A stretch of DNA of 37,157 bases from Oceanicella sp. SM1341. GTDB lineage: Bacteria; Pseudomonadota; Alphaproteobacteria; Rhodobacterales; Rhodobacteraceae. The notes beneath the pieces were generated by a model that worked only from the letters and a program-made list of their open reading frames with translations, had not been told where the DNA came from and made no database searches. Where the stretch lies: positions 1 through 37,157 of the forward strand of contig NZ_QRGC01000039.1 of assembly GCF_003448965.1 (NCBI RefSeq), in the 5' to 3' direction. This document shows, one piece after another, positions 23,184-31,472 of this stretch; position 1 is the stretch's first letter; each line of letters opens with the position of its first letter. A program made the translations under genes and the position numbers.

Positions 23184-24580
23184 GCCTGCGCCCCCGCGAG
23201 GCGCAGCGCGCCTGCCATCCGGCCGCGCGTGGCATCGCCCAGGGCGAAGCGGCCGTCCGCCGCCATGATGCCGGAGGTCTCGAGCCAGGCCTCGAACTCC
23301 GGCGCCGGGCGCAGGCCCAGCACGCGGCGGGCGTAGAGCGCGTCGTGGAAGGAGGTGGTCTGGTAGTTCAGCATCACGTCGTCCGAGCCGGGAATGCCCA
23401 TGATGTAGGTCACGCCCGCGGCGCCGAGCATGGTGAGCAGCACGTCCATGTCGTTCTGGTCGGCCTCTGCGTGGTTGGTGTAGCACACGTCGCAGCCCAT
23501 CGGCACGCCGAGCAGCTTGCCGCAGAAATGGTCCTCCAGCCCGGCGCGGATGATCTGGCGCCCGTCGTAGAGATATTCCGGCCCGATGAAGCCCACCACG
23601 GTGTTCACCAGCAGCGGGCGGAAGCGGCGCGCCACGGCATAGGCCCGGGCCTCCAGCGTCTGCTGGTCAACGCCGTGATGCGCGTCGGCCGACAGGCAGG
23701 AGCCCTGTCCGGTCTCGAAATACATCACGTTGTCGCCCAGCGTGCCGCGCCCGAGCGAGAGGGCCGCCTCCTGCGCCTCGGCCAGCGTTGCGAGGGAGAA
23801 GCCGAAGGAGGTGTTCGCGGCCTGCGTGCCGGCGATGGACTGGAACACCAGGTCCACCGGCGCGCCCGCCTCGATCGCCGCGATGGAGGTGGTGACATGC
23901 GAGAGCACGCAGGACTGGGTGGGGATGTCGTAGCGCCGGATGATCTCGTCGAGCATCTGCAGCAGGGCGGTGACGGCGGCGGTGTTGTCGGAGGCGGGGT
24001 TGATGCCGATCACCGCGTCGCCGGAGGCATACATCAGCCCGTCGAGGATGGCCGCCGCCACGCCGGCCGGGCTGTCGGTGGGGTGGTTGGGCTGGATGCG
24101 GGTGGAGAGCCGGCCGCGGAGCCCGATCGTGTCGCGAAACCGCGTCACCACCTCGCATTTGCGGGCGATGAGCACGAGGTCCTGCACCCGGCAGATCTTC
24201 GAGACGGCCGCCACCATCTCGGGCGTGAGCCCGGGCGCGAGGGCGGTGAGGGTGGCGGTGTCGGTGCTGTCGGAGAGCAGCCAGTCGCGGAAACCGCCCA
24301 CGGTGAGATGGGCCACGGGGGCGAAGGCGGCGGCATCGTGGCTGTCGAGGATCAGCCGGGTCACCTCGTCGGCCTCGTAGGGCACCACGGCCTCGGAGAG
24401 GAAGGTGGCAAGCGGCAGGTCGGCGAGGGCGAGCTGGGCCGCGGCGCGCTCCTCGTCGGTGCCGGCGGCGAGCCCGGCCAGCACGTCGCCCGAGCGCAGC
24501 GGCGTGGCGCGCGCCATCAGCATCGCGAGATCGTCGAAGACATGGCTCTGTCCGGCGACGGTGTGTCTGTAGCTGGGCAC
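23180..24580 (-). CDS. eutB: Ethanolamine ammonia-lyase large (catalytic) subunit
   Basis: This 466-residue catalytic barrel subunit carries the family's substrate and cobalamin face: LSTRIQPNHPTDSPAGVAA, GDAVIGINPASDN, QSCVLSHVTTS, FQSIAGTQAANTSFG, MYFETGQGSCLSADAHHG and GCDVCYTNHAEADQND. The product is ammonia plus acetaldehyde. I chose a GTG at 24580 (PSYRHTVAG follows) because GAAGGAG stands about ten bases ahead of it; the open frame upstream reads into basic low-complexity sequence. The eutA reactivase and the aldehyde dehydrogenase are not in the window. A response-regulator gene lies upstream on the same strand. Confidence 0.94.
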   Translation of the reverse strand: MPSYRHTVAGQSHVFDDLAMLMARATPLRSGDVLAGLAAGTDEERAAAQLALADLPLATFLSEAVVPYEADEVTRLILDSHDAAAFAPVAHLTVGGFRDWLLSDSTDTATLTALAPGLTPEMVAAVSKICRVQDLVLIARKCEVVTRFRDTIGLRGRLSTRIQPNHPTDSPAGVAAAILDGLMYASGDAVIGINPASDNTAAVTALLQMLDEIIRRYDIPTQSCVLSHVTTSIAAIEAGAPVDLVFQSIAGTQAANTSFGFSLATLAEAQEAALSLGRGTLGDNVMYFETGQGSCLSADAHHGVDQQTLEARAYAVARRFRPLLVNTVVGFIGPEYLYDGRQIIRAGLEDHFCGKLLGVPMGCDVCYTNHAEADQNDMDVLLTMLGAAGVTYIMGIPGSDDVMLNYQTTSFHDALYARRVLGLRPAPEFEAWLETSGIMAADGRFALGDATRGRMAGALRLAGAQA

Positions 24581-24647
24581 GGGCGGGCAACTCCTTCGCG
24601 GCGCCGGCGGGCCGGCTGCGGTCCTTGCCACGGAGGGTAAGGCGGGC

Positions 24648-24720
24648 GTTCCCGCTCTACAAGCGCGGATGCGGCAGTGCAGCGAGGCGGGGACACGCAC
24701 CCGCCGCACGAGAGCGGAAC
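24648..24720 (-). promoter_or_regulatory. Possible structured leader upstream of eutB
   Basis: Plus-strand GTTCCCGCTCT (24648-24658) pairs with AGAGCGGAAC (24711-24720) over ten pairs with one bulge, enclosing a second stem GGCGGG / CCCGCC (24686-24691 with 24700-24705). It would fold at the 5' end of the eutBC mRNA, 70 nt before the start codon. It is not a cobalamin riboswitch that I recognise, and in such GC-rich DNA chance pairing is possible. Confidence 0.25.
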
Positions 24721-24832
24721 GCCCCGGAGCGCGGGCCGGGGCGCCGCCGGGGGGACCGGCAAGGCTGCGGCACACGCCCGCGACCCGACACCGGCGCGGG
24801 CCCGGCCGGTGGGGCGCGGCGCGCCTGCGCCC

Positions 24833-25237
24833 TCAGTGCCGGGGCAGGGACGGGCCGGGGGCGCCCGGCGGGGGGAGGCTGGCGAGAATGCGGCTGATCT
24901 TGCCAAGGTAGGCCATGTCCCGGTCCTTCGAGAGCACGGCGCAGGCGCCGAGCTCGATGGCTGCGTCCTCCTGCTGGGGCAGGTGCACGCCGCTGAGGAA
25001 CACGAGGGCGAGCGAGGCATCGGCGGCGCGCAGGGCGCAGGCGAGTTCGGGGGCCTCGATGTCGGGCAGGTGCCAGTCGATGATCACCAGTCGGTGGCGG
25101 CTGGTGTCGAGCAGGGTCACGGCCTCCATCCCGCCGCAGGCGGTGTCGATCCACTCGCCCTCGCGGCGCAGGTGGCGGGCGAGGATCTCGGCATCGAAGG
25201 CGTCGTCGTCAACATACAGGACCCTGTGTTCGGGCAT
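24833..25237 (-). CDS. Single-domain response regulator (CheY-like receiver)
   Basis: This 134-residue protein is one receiver domain without an output domain. The acidic pocket is DDD (10-12), the phosphoacceptor is Asp54 in VIIDWHLPD, the switch Ser is Ser82 in VFLSG, and the conserved Lys is Lys104 in VLSKD. The C-terminal tail after ~120 is Pro/Gly-rich. GGAG lies seven bases before the chosen ATG; earlier in-frame ATGs lack such a site. No histidine kinase is adjacent, so it is an orphan. It lies 252 bp upstream of eutB on the same strand, but too far to assume one operon. Confidence 0.87.
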   Translation of the reverse strand: MPEHRVLYVDDDAFDAEILARHLRREGEWIDTACGGMEAVTLLDTSRHRLVIIDWHLPDIEAPELACALRAADASLALVFLSGVHLPQQEDAAIELGACAVLSKDRDMAYLGKISRILASLPPPGAPGPSLPRH

Positions 25238-25382
25238 AGGCGGCTCCGCTCTCATCCACGATCTCGCTCGGGGAGACTGTAGATCGCGGAAAATTGAGAA
25301 GCGGTTACCCGCGGGGTGAACCGGGAACATTCCGGGCACGGTTTCGGGGGGCGGCGCGCGGCCGCCCCCGGGGGAGACGGGG

Positions 25383-26072
25383 TCAGAAGCGGTAGCCCAG
25401 GCCCACGCCCACGATCAGCGGGTTGATGTCCACGTGGCCCTTCAGCTCGCCATGGTTGATCGACCAGTCGGTGTCGAGCAGGATGTACTTCACGTCGGCG
25501 TTCAGGTAGAGCCCCTCGCCGATCTCGATGTCCACGCCGGCCTGCAGCGCCCAGCCGAAGGCGTCGTCGTACTCGATGTGGCGGAACTGCCCGGCATCCT
25601 CGTTGTAGAAGATCGTGTAGTTCACGCCGGCGCCGAGGTAGGGCTTGACCTTCGAAAGGCTCTCCACGCCCGTCCATTCGCCGAGCTGGGTGAAATGGTA
25701 CTGCGCGGTGAGCGTGGGCGGCAGCAGCCAGACCGAACCGATATCCGCCCCCGCGATGGCGCCGCGCCCGGTCACGCTGTGTGGCGTGGTGCCGAGGATG
25801 AGCTCGGCGGCGAGGTTGGGGGTGAAGTAATAGGTGAAATCGATTTCGGGCACGAAGCTCGAGGAGATCGAGGCCGCGCCCCCGGGCACGCCGTTCACGC
25901 TCAGCTCGTCGTCGGGAATCACCGCGATGCCGCGCAGGCGCACCTGCCACTTGCCGTCCGAGTTCGCGGCATACCACGGCTCTTCGGCCTGCGCGCCGCC
26001 GGGCACGAGCGCTGCCGCGAAGCCAAGCGCCATCGCGCCGCAAATCGCGGCTTGGAAAGGTCTCCGGACCAT
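25383..26072 (-). CDS. ompW: OmpW family outer-membrane protein
   Basis: This 229-residue eight-stranded barrel carries a signal peptide ending near GGAQA|EEPW (~29). OmpW traits are KWQVRLRGIAVIPDDELS near the new N-terminus, FVPEIDFTYYFTPNLAAELI, PTLTAQYHFT, KPYLGAGVNYTIFYNE, WALQAGVDIEI, DVKYILLDTD and the closing VGVGLGYRF with terminal Phe. Members form narrow hydrophobic channels in the outer membrane. TGGAGAA precedes the ATG. An FNR-like box lies 84-97 bp upstream, suggesting control by oxygen as in enteric bacteria, where ompW is known to respond to FNR. Confidence 0.92.
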   Translation of the reverse strand: MVRRPFQAAICGAMALGFAAALVPGGAQAEEPWYAANSDGKWQVRLRGIAVIPDDELSVNGVPGGAASISSSFVPEIDFTYYFTPNLAAELILGTTPHSVTGRGAIAGADIGSVWLLPPTLTAQYHFTQLGEWTGVESLSKVKPYLGAGVNYTIFYNEDAGQFRHIEYDDAFGWALQAGVDIEIGEGLYLNADVKYILLDTDWSINHGELKGHVDINPLIVGVGLGYRF

Positions 26073-26155
26073 CCGTCTTCTCCAGATGTGGTGTTGTTCT
26101 TCGGCGCACCGGGCGGTGCACGCAACCGGCCTATGCCCCCGGACGGGGGGGTGCC

Positions 26156-26169
26156 TTGATCCAGATCAT
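26156..26169. promoter_or_regulatory. FNR/FnrL-like box upstream of ompW
   Basis: TTGATCCAGATCAT matches the FNR/FnrL consensus TTGAT-N4-ATCAA except for the last base. It is 84 bp upstream of the ompW start codon, consistent with activation from about -41.5 if the untranslated leader is roughly 45 bp. It also lies 74 bp from the 3' end of the RTX gene, which reads toward it. Confidence 0.6.
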
Positions 26170-26198
26170 GCGGGATGGAGAGAAGCGGAACGGGATGT

Positions 26199-26222
26199 CC
26201 CCCGGCCGCTGCCGGCCGGGGG
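26199..26222 (-). terminator. Hairpin after the RTX gene
   Basis: CCCCCGGCC (26199-26207) pairs with GGCCGGGGG (26214-26222) across a 6-nt loop, 20 bp after the stop codon of the RTX gene on the minus strand. No T run follows. Confidence 0.5.
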
Positions 26223-26242
26223 AAGGGGGCCAGGGCCCCGGA

Positions 26243-28279
26243 TCAGAAGATGAAATCGGCCGCGCCGAGGTCGCTCCGGTTGAAGTTTTCCAGGATCACG
26301 CTGTCGTCGCCGTCGAAGAGCACCAGCACGTTGCCGCCGATCTGGACCGAGGTGATGGCGCCGAAGCCGCCCACCGAGGCATGGCCGGAGAGGTCGATGC
26401 GGTCGGCCCCGTCGGTGAAATCGGTGATGGTGTCGGCGCCGTCGCCGTTCACGAACACGAAGACATCGTTGCCGTTGCCCCCGGTCATCGTGTCGGCGCC
26501 CGTGTTGCCGGTGATGGTGTCGGTGCCGCCCTCGCCGTCGATCACGTCGTTTCCGGCGCCGCCGAAGATGCTGTCGCTGCCGCCGCCTGCGGAGATCACG
26601 TCGTTGTCGGCGCCGCCGTAGAGCTGGTCACGGCCGCCGCGGGCGCGGATCTCGTCGGCGCCGTTGCCGCCGTAGGCGCTGTTGTGGCCGCCGCCGGTGG
26701 CCAGCACGTCGGCGCCGTCGCCGCCATACATCTCGTCGTTGCCGCGCCGGCCCTGCAGGTTGTCGTTGCCCGCGCCGCCGAACATGGTGTCGTCGCCGCC
26801 CATGCCGTCGAGCCGGTTGTCGGTGCTGTCGCCGGTGAGGTGGTCGCCCACGCCCGAGCCGATCACGTTCTCGATGCTCAGCAGCACGTCGCCGCGGGCA
26901 TGGCCGCCGGTGGCCTCGCCGGTGGCCAGGTTGATGCGCACCGCGCCGGAGCCGGTGTAGTCGGCGGTGTCGAGCCCGTTGCCGCCCACCAGCACGTCGG
27001 CATCGGCGCCGCCGCGCAGCAGGTCGCGGCCCTCGCCGCCGGCAAGCACGTCGGCGCCCGCGCCGCCGAAGAGCTCGTCCTGCCCGTCCTGCCCGGCCAG
27101 CACGTCGTCGCCCGAGAGGCCCACCAGCCGGTCGGAATTCGCCGTGCCCTCGATCACGTTGCTGGCGCCGCCGACCTCGAACACGCTCAGCCCGTCGTCG
27201 TTGTAACCGGTGGCGAGCAGGAACACCTTGTCGCCGATGGTGGTGAACGCGACGTTGCGCACCCCGTCCAGGGCGAGGGCGTTGTTGTCGGACTGCTGGT
27301 CGACCTTCACCAGCGAGCCGTCGTCCTGGATGGAGTAGATCATCACCCGGTCGTAGTATTCGGAGGAGACCGCGAGGAACTTCGCGCCGTCGATCTCCAC
27401 CACGGTGCTGCTGGTGTCGCTGTAGATCTCGGAGCTGCCGAAGTCCTGGTTGTGCACGCTGGTGAGGGTGCCGTTCCAGTTCAGCCGGAAGGTGGAGATG
27501 CCGTAATCCGCGCCGCTCACCGCGTAGATGTAGGTGTTGGTGCCGATCTCGACGGTGGCGAGGCTCTCGACCCCGTTGAGCTCCAGCAGGGCATCGTCCT
27601 GCACGTCGAACACGCTGGTGAGCGTGCCGTTGCTGGCGACACGGTACACGCTCAGCCCGTCATCGGTGTTGCCCGCGGCGACGAGGTAGGTGTTGGCGCC
27701 CTTGGCGATGGCGATCAGGTCGACCACGCCGTCGAGCTCGCGCGCGGCATCGTCGGAATCGGCGACGATATCGACCTCCACGAGGGTGCCGGCGCCGCTG
27801 TTGAGCCGGTAGACGGTGATGCTGTCGGAATTGCTGTCGGCGGTGAAGATGTAGGCCGTGCCGTTCACCACCGCGGTGGTGAGCGATTCCATGTAGCGCA
27901 GGGAGCCGTCGCTGTTGCTGGTGTGGCTGTCGGCGAAGGTGAGGGCGCCGGTGTTGGCGTTCACGTTCATCAGCGCCACGCCGCCGTAGGACGAGGACAC
28001 GACGAAGGCCTTGCCGCCGATCTCGATGGTCTCGAGCTCGTAGATGTAGCGCAGCTCGGTGGAGGCGGCATCGGTGATGCTGCCCGAGGGCGTGAGCGTG
28101 CCGTCGCCCGAGAGGGTGAAGATCTGGATGCCGGCGTCCGAGTAGCCGGCGGCATAGACATAGGTGACGCCCTTGAGCGTGAGCGTGGCAAGGCCGGTGG
28201 TGCGGTAAAGCTCGGTCACGCCGCCGAAGCCGTCGAATGCGGTATCGGTGGGAGAGAAGAACTCGGCAAAATTGGTCAT
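26243..28279 (-). CDS. Secreted RTX calcium-binding protein with an N-terminal seven-bladed beta-propeller
   Basis: This 678-residue acidic protein has two regions. Residues ~18-370 contain seven ~50-residue repeats of the form L-x-G-V-x-x-L-x-x-x-x-I-G-x-x-x-Y-x-Y-A ... D-x-G-I-x-x-F-x-L ... G-T-L-T, which I read as a seven-bladed propeller of the lactonase/YVTN type. Residues ~378-605 are RTX nonapeptides (GGAGADVLAGGEGRD, GGNGNDVFVF) that bind Ca2+. The last ~70 residues include the serralysin-like DGADTITDFTDGADRIDLSG and end in ADFIF, a usual type I secretion signal. AGGAG precedes the ATG. There is no N-terminal signal peptide and no ABC/HlyD secretion pair in the window. Function unknown; adhesion, enzyme or matrix roles are all open. 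Confidence 0.88.
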   Translation of the reverse strand: MTNFAEFFSPTDTAFDGFGGVTELYRTTGLATLTLKGVTYVYAAGYSDAGIQIFTLSGDGTLTPSGSITDAASTELRYIYELETIEIGGKAFVVSSSYGGVALMNVNANTGALTFADSHTSNSDGSLRYMESLTTAVVNGTAYIFTADSNSDSITVYRLNSGAGTLVEVDIVADSDDAARELDGVVDLIAIAKGANTYLVAAGNTDDGLSVYRVASNGTLTSVFDVQDDALLELNGVESLATVEIGTNTYIYAVSGADYGISTFRLNWNGTLTSVHNQDFGSSEIYSDTSSTVVEIDGAKFLAVSSEYYDRVMIYSIQDDGSLVKVDQQSDNNALALDGVRNVAFTTIGDKVFLLATGYNDDGLSVFEVGGASNVIEGTANSDRLVGLSGDDVLAGQDGQDELFGGAGADVLAGGEGRDLLRGGADADVLVGGNGLDTADYTGSGAVRINLATGEATGGHARGDVLLSIENVIGSGVGDHLTGDSTDNRLDGMGGDDTMFGGAGNDNLQGRRGNDEMYGGDGADVLATGGGHNSAYGGNGADEIRARGGRDQLYGGADNDVISAGGGSDSIFGGAGNDVIDGEGGTDTITGNTGADTMTGGNGNDVFVFVNGDGADTITDFTDGADRIDLSGHASVGGFGAITSVQIGGNVLVLFDGDDSVILENFNRSDLGAADFIF

Positions 28280-28690
28280 TCACGAAACTCCTGGGTGGGA
28301 AGCGAGGCGGCCCGGGCCGGGCCAGGAAAGACAGGGACGCGCTGCGCAAGTAACGCGCAGCAACTCAGGGTGGGCATTCCGCGGAATGCCACAATCGGAA
28401 AGTGGAACCTATGTGGGTATTGGTTACATTCGGGGTGGCTTCATGAAAATGAACACTTGTTGAAATGCTTTGAGAAATAATTCAGGGGAATCGACATTTT
28501 GTTGCGTGGTGAATACTGGCAGATGCTTTCATGCGCAGCAACCTTCTCTGCGCGAAGAATGTGCAGATCCGCACAGTGCATCGGGCGCCCGGCCGGGCCG
28601 CACCGCGGTGTTTTCGCTTGATCCGCGCGCCCCCCGGGGCTTTAAGCGGGCCGAGGAGCATTTCGAAACGGCGAAAGGACCACCGGCCCG
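28280..28690. promoter_or_regulatory. AT-richer divergent region between the RTX gene and purC, with two palindromes
   Basis: This 411-bp gap is clearly lower in GC than its surroundings, especially 28390-28540. It holds a hairpin GCTGCGC / GCGCAGC (28341-28347 with 28355-28361) and a perfect 18-bp palindrome GGCATTCCGCGGAATGCC (28373-28390), both in the upstream region of the RTX gene. The 10-mer GCGCAGCAAC occurs at 28355 and again at 28533. The promoters of both genes must lie here; I cannot name the binding protein. Confidence 0.55.
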
Positions 28691-29644
28691 ATGAGCATGC
28701 TGCGCACTCTCCCCGATGCCTTCATTCCCGAGCTGCCCGGCCGCTACAACGGCAAGGTGCGCGAGAACTACGACCTGCCTGACGGCCGCCGCATCATCAT
28801 CGCCACGGACCGCATCTCCGCCTTCGACCGGGTGCTCGCCGCCATTCCCTTCAAGGGCCAGGTCCTCACCCAGACCGCGCGCTACTGGTTCGAGCAGACC
28901 GCCGACATCTGCCCCAACCACGTGCTCGAATACCCCGACCCGAACGTGGTGGTGGGCACGCGGCTCGACATCCTGCCGGTGGAGATCGTGGTGCGCGGCT
29001 ACCTCGCCGGCACCACCTCCACCTCGATCCTCACCAAGTACCGCGCCGGCGAGCGGAGCATGTACGGCATGCGCCTGCCCGACGGGCTGCGCGACAACGA
29101 GCGCCTGCCGCAGCCGGTGATCACCCCCACCTCCAAGGCCTTCGACGGCGGGCATGACGAGCCGCTCTCGGCCGCCGACATCCTCGAGCAGGGGCTGCTC
29201 ACGGCCGACCAGTGGGAGCGCGTCTCGGCCCATGCGCTGGCGCTCTTCGCCCGCGGCCAGGCCCGGGCGGCGGAGCGCGGGCTGATCCTCGCGGACACGA
29301 AATACGAGTTCGGCACCGATGCCGCGGGCAACATCATCCTCGCCGACGAGATCCACACCCCCGACAGCAGCCGCTACTGGATCGCGTCCTCCTACGAGGA
29401 GGCCTTCGAGAAGGGCAGCCGCCCGGCGAGCTTCGACAAGGACGTGGTCCGCGCCTGGGTGACCGCCCGCTGCGACCCCTACCGCGACACGGTGCCCGAG
29501 ATCCCGCTCGACGTGATCGAGCACACCTCGCGCGTCTACATCGACGCCTACGAGGCGATCACCGGCGAGGCCTTCGTGCCCGACCTCACCGGCGAGACCG
29601 TGCTCGCGCGCATCCGCGCCAACCTCGCCCCCTATTTCACCTGA
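28691..29644 (+). CDS. purC: Phosphoribosylaminoimidazole-succinocarboxamide synthase (SAICAR synthetase)
   Basis: This 317-residue cytosolic enzyme joins CAIR and aspartate using ATP in purine synthesis. Signatures are [21 protein letters not shown] at the N-terminus, [33 protein letters not shown], the ATP-site [13 protein letters not shown] and [14 protein letters not shown]. It is the longer, yeast-like class of PurC (about 300 residues) rather than the ~240-residue form. Many Rhodobacterales carry both kinds, so a second short purC may exist elsewhere; I cannot check. GAAAGGA lies upstream of the ATG. It is transcribed away from the RTX gene and stands alone. Confidence 0.94.
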   Translation: MSMLRTLPDAFIPELPGRYNGKVRENYDLPDGRRIIIATDRISAFDRVLAAIPFKGQVLTQTARYWFEQTADICPNHVLEYPDPNVVVGTRLDILPVEIVVRGYLAGTTSTSILTKYRAGERSMYGMRLPDGLRDNERLPQPVITPTSKAFDGGHDEPLSAADILEQGLLTADQWERVSAHALALFARGQARAAERGLILADTKYEFGTDAAGNIILADEIHTPDSSRYWIASSYEEAFEKGSRPASFDKDVVRAWVTARCDPYRDTVPEIPLDVIEHTSRVYIDAYEAITGEAFVPDLTGETVLARIRANLAPYFT

Positions 29645-30095
29645 CGACCGTCCCCCCCCACGGGAGGGAAGCGCCGCGCCCGCCGCCCGGGCGCCTGCCT
29701 CGGGCCCCGGCGCGGAGCCATTGCTCGCCGGGTCGCGCGCGAGCGCTGGCGGGCCGGGTGGCACGCATGTCTCGGGGCAGCGTCCGGCCCGGATCGGGCC
29801 AGTGCGGGAAATCCTTCCCCGGCGCGCGGCAGCACTGCGCACGCCGCCGCGTGATGCCGGGGGCCGTTGCAAGCCCGCAGCCGCCCGGGCATGGTGAGCC
29901 ACGGCCCCGCGCGAATGCGATCCGGCCAGGCCGGGGGCCGATGGTCCGGGTCCGGGTGTCGGAGAAGATGTCGCCCGGCGGGGCGGGATGAAGCTGCCGG
30001 AAGCCGGGATCACGGCATCGGCGGCCGGTGCGATGCGGCGAGGGGACCGGCGGTGCAGGACGACATGCTCACACGGCGCCGGTCGCGGGCCCGCG
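29645..30095. other. Intergenic stretch between purC and the MFS gene without a recognisable gene
   Basis: No frame here combines a ribosome-binding site with protein-like composition; an in-frame extension of the MFS gene back to 29988 reads as basic low-complexity sequence. I see no T-tract terminator after purC and no convincing repeat or RNA structure. Confidence 0.5.
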
Positions 30096-31295
30096 ATGAC
30101 TGACGGAGCGGAGTCCGCGCCCCGGCTGCGCCTCTCGCCGGTGGTGCCGGTGATGGCGGGCGGCATCTGCGCGCAGATGCTCTGCCTCGGCATGGCCCGT
30201 TTCGCCTACACGCCGCTCCTGCCGCTGATGGAGGCGCAGGCCGGGCTCTCGATCCGCGACGGCGGCATTCTCGGCGCGCTGATCTATGCCGGCTACATGA
30301 CCGGGGTGCTGCTGCTCGCGGTGCTGCGGGCCCCGCGGCTGCGCTTCGCGATGTACCGGGCGGGGCTGGTGGTGGCGGTGCTCAGCACCGCGGCCACCGC
30401 GCTCACCACCGACGTGCTGGCCTGGGGCGTGCTGCGCTTCCTCGGCGGCATGAGCGGGGCGGCGGCGATGCTGCTCGCCTCGGAATTCCTGCTCGGCTGG
30501 CTGCTGCGCCACGGCAGGCGCCCCGATCTCGGCTGGCATTTCGCCGGGCTGGGCCTGGGCGTGGTGCTCAGCGGCAGCGCCGCCTTCGTGATGGCCGGCC
30601 GGCTGGCCTGGGATGCGCAGTGGCTGGTGCTGGCCGGCATCGGCCTCGTGCTGCTGCCGCCGGCCTGGGCGCTGGTGCCGCGGCCCGAGGGCGCGCCGCC
30701 GCCGCGGCCCGTTCCCGCGGCGGGCGGGGCCGCCCGGGACGGCGCGCCGCCGGGCCGGGCCTGGTTCGTCGCCTTCGGGCTGAGCTACCTTGCCGCCGCC
30801 TGGGGCTACGCGGTCTGCGCAACCTTCGCGGTCGCCATCGTCGCCGGATCGGGGGGCGGGCTGGGGCAGGGCGCGCTGGCCTGGATCGTGATCGGCGTCT
30901 CGGCCGCGCTCGGGGCTGTGGCGGGCTCGCTCGTCTCGCAGCGCGTCGGCGCCTTCGCCACGCTCGCCGGCGCCTTCGTGGCGCAGGTCGTTGCCGTGGG
31001 CCTGCTGCTGCTGCCGGCGCAGAGCGGCGCCTCGCTGCCCGCCGCCGCCCTCTTCGGCGCCACCTTCATCGCCATCGTGAGCATCTCGCTCACCCTCGTG
31101 GGCCTGCGCGTGCCCGAGAACGCCGGCCGGGTGATGGCCCGCCTCACCCTGTGCTACGGCGCGGGCCAGGTGATGGGCCCGGCGGTCACCGGCGTGCTCA
31201 CCGAGGCCGCGGGCAGCTACACGCCGGCGCTTCTGGTTTCCATCGCGGTGCTGCTGGCCGGGCTCGGCTGCCTCGTCGCGACCCGGCGGCTCTGA
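30096..31295 (+). CDS. YbfB/YjiJ-type major facilitator superfamily transporter
   Basis: This 399-residue inner-membrane protein has twelve hydrophobic segments and the YbfB/YjiJ (MFS_1-like) layout: GICAQMLCLGMARFAYTPLLPLM at the first helix (GxxRFxYTPLLP is the family hallmark), DGGILGALIYAGYMTGVLLLA, and the late YGAGQVMGPAVTGVLTE. The chosen start MTDGAES leads directly into the first helix. Substrates are unknown for most members, and the neighbours do not help. A short stem-loop follows the stop codon. Confidence 0.87.
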   Translation: MTDGAESAPRLRLSPVVPVMAGGICAQMLCLGMARFAYTPLLPLMEAQAGLSIRDGGILGALIYAGYMTGVLLLAVLRAPRLRFAMYRAGLVVAVLSTAATALTTDVLAWGVLRFLGGMSGAAAMLLASEFLLGWLLRHGRRPDLGWHFAGLGLGVVLSGSAAFVMAGRLAWDAQWLVLAGIGLVLLPPAWALVPRPEGAPPPRPVPAAGGAARDGAPPGRAWFVAFGLSYLAAAWGYAVCATFAVAIVAGSGGGLGQGALAWIVIGVSAALGAVAGSLVSQRVGAFATLAGAFVAQVVAVGLLLLPAQSGASLPAAALFGATFIAIVSISLTLVGLRVPENAGRVMARLTLCYGAGQVMGPAVTGVLTEAAGSYTPALLVSIAVLLAGLGCLVATRRL

Positions 31296-31297
31296 GG

Positions 31298-31326
31298 GGC
31301 GTTCCGCCCGGAGCGCCGGCGGTTTT
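31298..31326 (+). terminator. Probable terminator of the MFS gene
   Basis: GGCGTTCC (31298-31305) pairs with GGAGCGCC (31310-31317, one G-U wobble) across a GCCC loop, followed by GGCGGTTTT. It starts 2 bp after the stop codon. Confidence 0.5.
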
Positions 31327-31472
31327 CCCAGTATGACGCATCTCACAGAACCGTGAACGGGCATCGGCTACTCCCTGTCTCACCGGACAGCGGCGGCCAG
31401 CGCGCCACCGTCCCGGTGTGAAACGAGGGCGCCCGCCGCGCGGCGTGGCCCCCGAACCCGGAGACCAGACCA

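Noticed and set aside
24581-24832. Cobalamin riboswitch ahead of eutB
   Set aside because: I could not find a B12 box or the expected conserved core on the minus strand.
26156-28480. A 774-codon open frame antisense to the RTX gene
   Set aside because: It is Val/Ala/Gly/His-rich and mirrors the RTX codon pattern. The minus strand shows clear RTX and propeller motifs, so this is a shadow of GC-rich coding DNA.
29988-30095. Longer N-terminus for the MFS transporter
   Set aside because: The extra 36 residues are basic and non-hydrophobic, and the chosen Met leads directly to the first transmembrane segment.
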